50,955 nt of DNA from TWA4 sp034086685 (GTDB lineage Bacteria > Bacillota > Clostridia > Lachnospirales > Lachnospiraceae), in contig JAXDZY010000147.1 of assembly GCA_034086685.1 (NCBI GenBank), positions 1 through 50,955 of the forward strand, in the 5' to 3' direction. The first letter of the stretch is position 1; the number at the start of each line of letters is the position of its first letter. The position numbers and the translations under genes are program-made. This document shows positions 50,848 through 50,955 of the stretch, piece by piece. The notes beneath the pieces were generated by a model. The model did not search any database. It was given only the letters and a program-made list of their open reading frames with translations, and was not told the DNA's origin.

Positions 50848-50955
50848 GATTACTGTTCAGACTTTGAGGGCAGGTGAGAGGGTGTGTGAGGCGGAATGAC
50901 CGTGGTGTTCTTCACGGGGACGCGCTCTCGCTCGATGACAAACGCAGCGGTACTA

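Noticed and set aside
50848..50955. Possible gene start or RNA after gatB
   Set aside because: The 108 bases show a small CCGTG/CACGG dyad but no promoter, ribosome site or T-run that would support a feature.

Overview
The window reads as chromosomal DNA of a spore-forming, anaerobic member of the Clostridia, most likely Lachnospiraceae (Blautia-like is a guess from gene content). The basis is: AGGAGG-type ribosome sites throughout; the six-cysteine SCIFF peptide with its radical SAM maturase beside secDF, tgt and yajC; a GatCAB amidotransferase; a PdaA-type spore-cortex deacetylase; a TIGR04086-type membrane protein; and a CooT nickel protein. Apart from a transposase fragment at the left edge there is no sign of phage, plasmid or recent island. 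No rRNA or CRISPR array was seen.

Layout. 1-2.7 kb: start of a probable IS630-type transposase (-), a YdcZ-like membrane protein, a family 2 glycosyltransferase and a Cof-type HAD phosphatase. 2.7-7.3 kb: a polyamine uptake operon on the minus strand, led by an XRE-cupin regulator and followed by potA, potB, potC, potD. Its promoter carries a palindrome pair that looks like an operator. 7.4-8.0 kb: three tRNA-Leu genes (CAG, AAG, CAG) with strong promoters and a heptamer tandem repeat. 8.3-10.4 kb: an orphan BlaI-type repressor and glycogen synthase. 10.5-13.8 kb: pdaA (-), a large lipoprotein of unknown function (+) and tRNA-Leu(UAG). 13.8-18 kb: the dipeptidase pepD (-) and a secreted GH25 muramidase with FnIII repeats. 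18-21 kb: the cbiMNQO cobalt/nickel ECF transporter (-) with an internal attenuator. 21.2-24.3 kb: a two-component pair and a cytidylate-kinase-like protein. 24.5-28.5 kb: a Na/phosphate cotransporter followed by a PhoB/PhoR-like pair, preceded by 11-bp-spaced TTTACA boxes. 28.6-30.7 kb: an esterase-like hydrolase and an ATP-grasp ligase. 30.75-31.7 kb: a small-protein operon (76-aa unknown, His-rich protein, CooT) behind a C6-A-G6 palindrome that abuts the -35 box. 31.7-41.9 kb: amidohydrolase (-), a secreted Ig-like/FnIII/VanW protein, purL, an M56 metallopeptidase, a zinc-ribbon membrane protein (-) and a TIGR04086-type protein. 42-50.8 kb: scfA, scfB, secDF, tgt, yajC, gatC, gatA, gatB.

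How the genes work together. Several metal-handling elements occur: CbiMNQO with a His-rich CbiQ N-terminus, and 10 kb away a His-rich protein with CooT behind a CsoR/RcnR-like operator candidate. The Pho block forms a coherent phosphate circuit. The polyamine operon appears to be autoregulated by its own cupin repressor. The right-hand block joins ribosomally made peptide maturation (SCIFF), Sec translocation (SecDF, YajC), tRNA modification (Tgt) and tRNA-dependent amidation (GatCAB). The last 108 bases after gatB hold no gene I can support.

The loci least explained by known systems are the 30.7-31.6 kb small-protein operon and its GC palindrome, the esterase/ATP-grasp pair, and the large lipoprotein at 11.5-13.6 kb.
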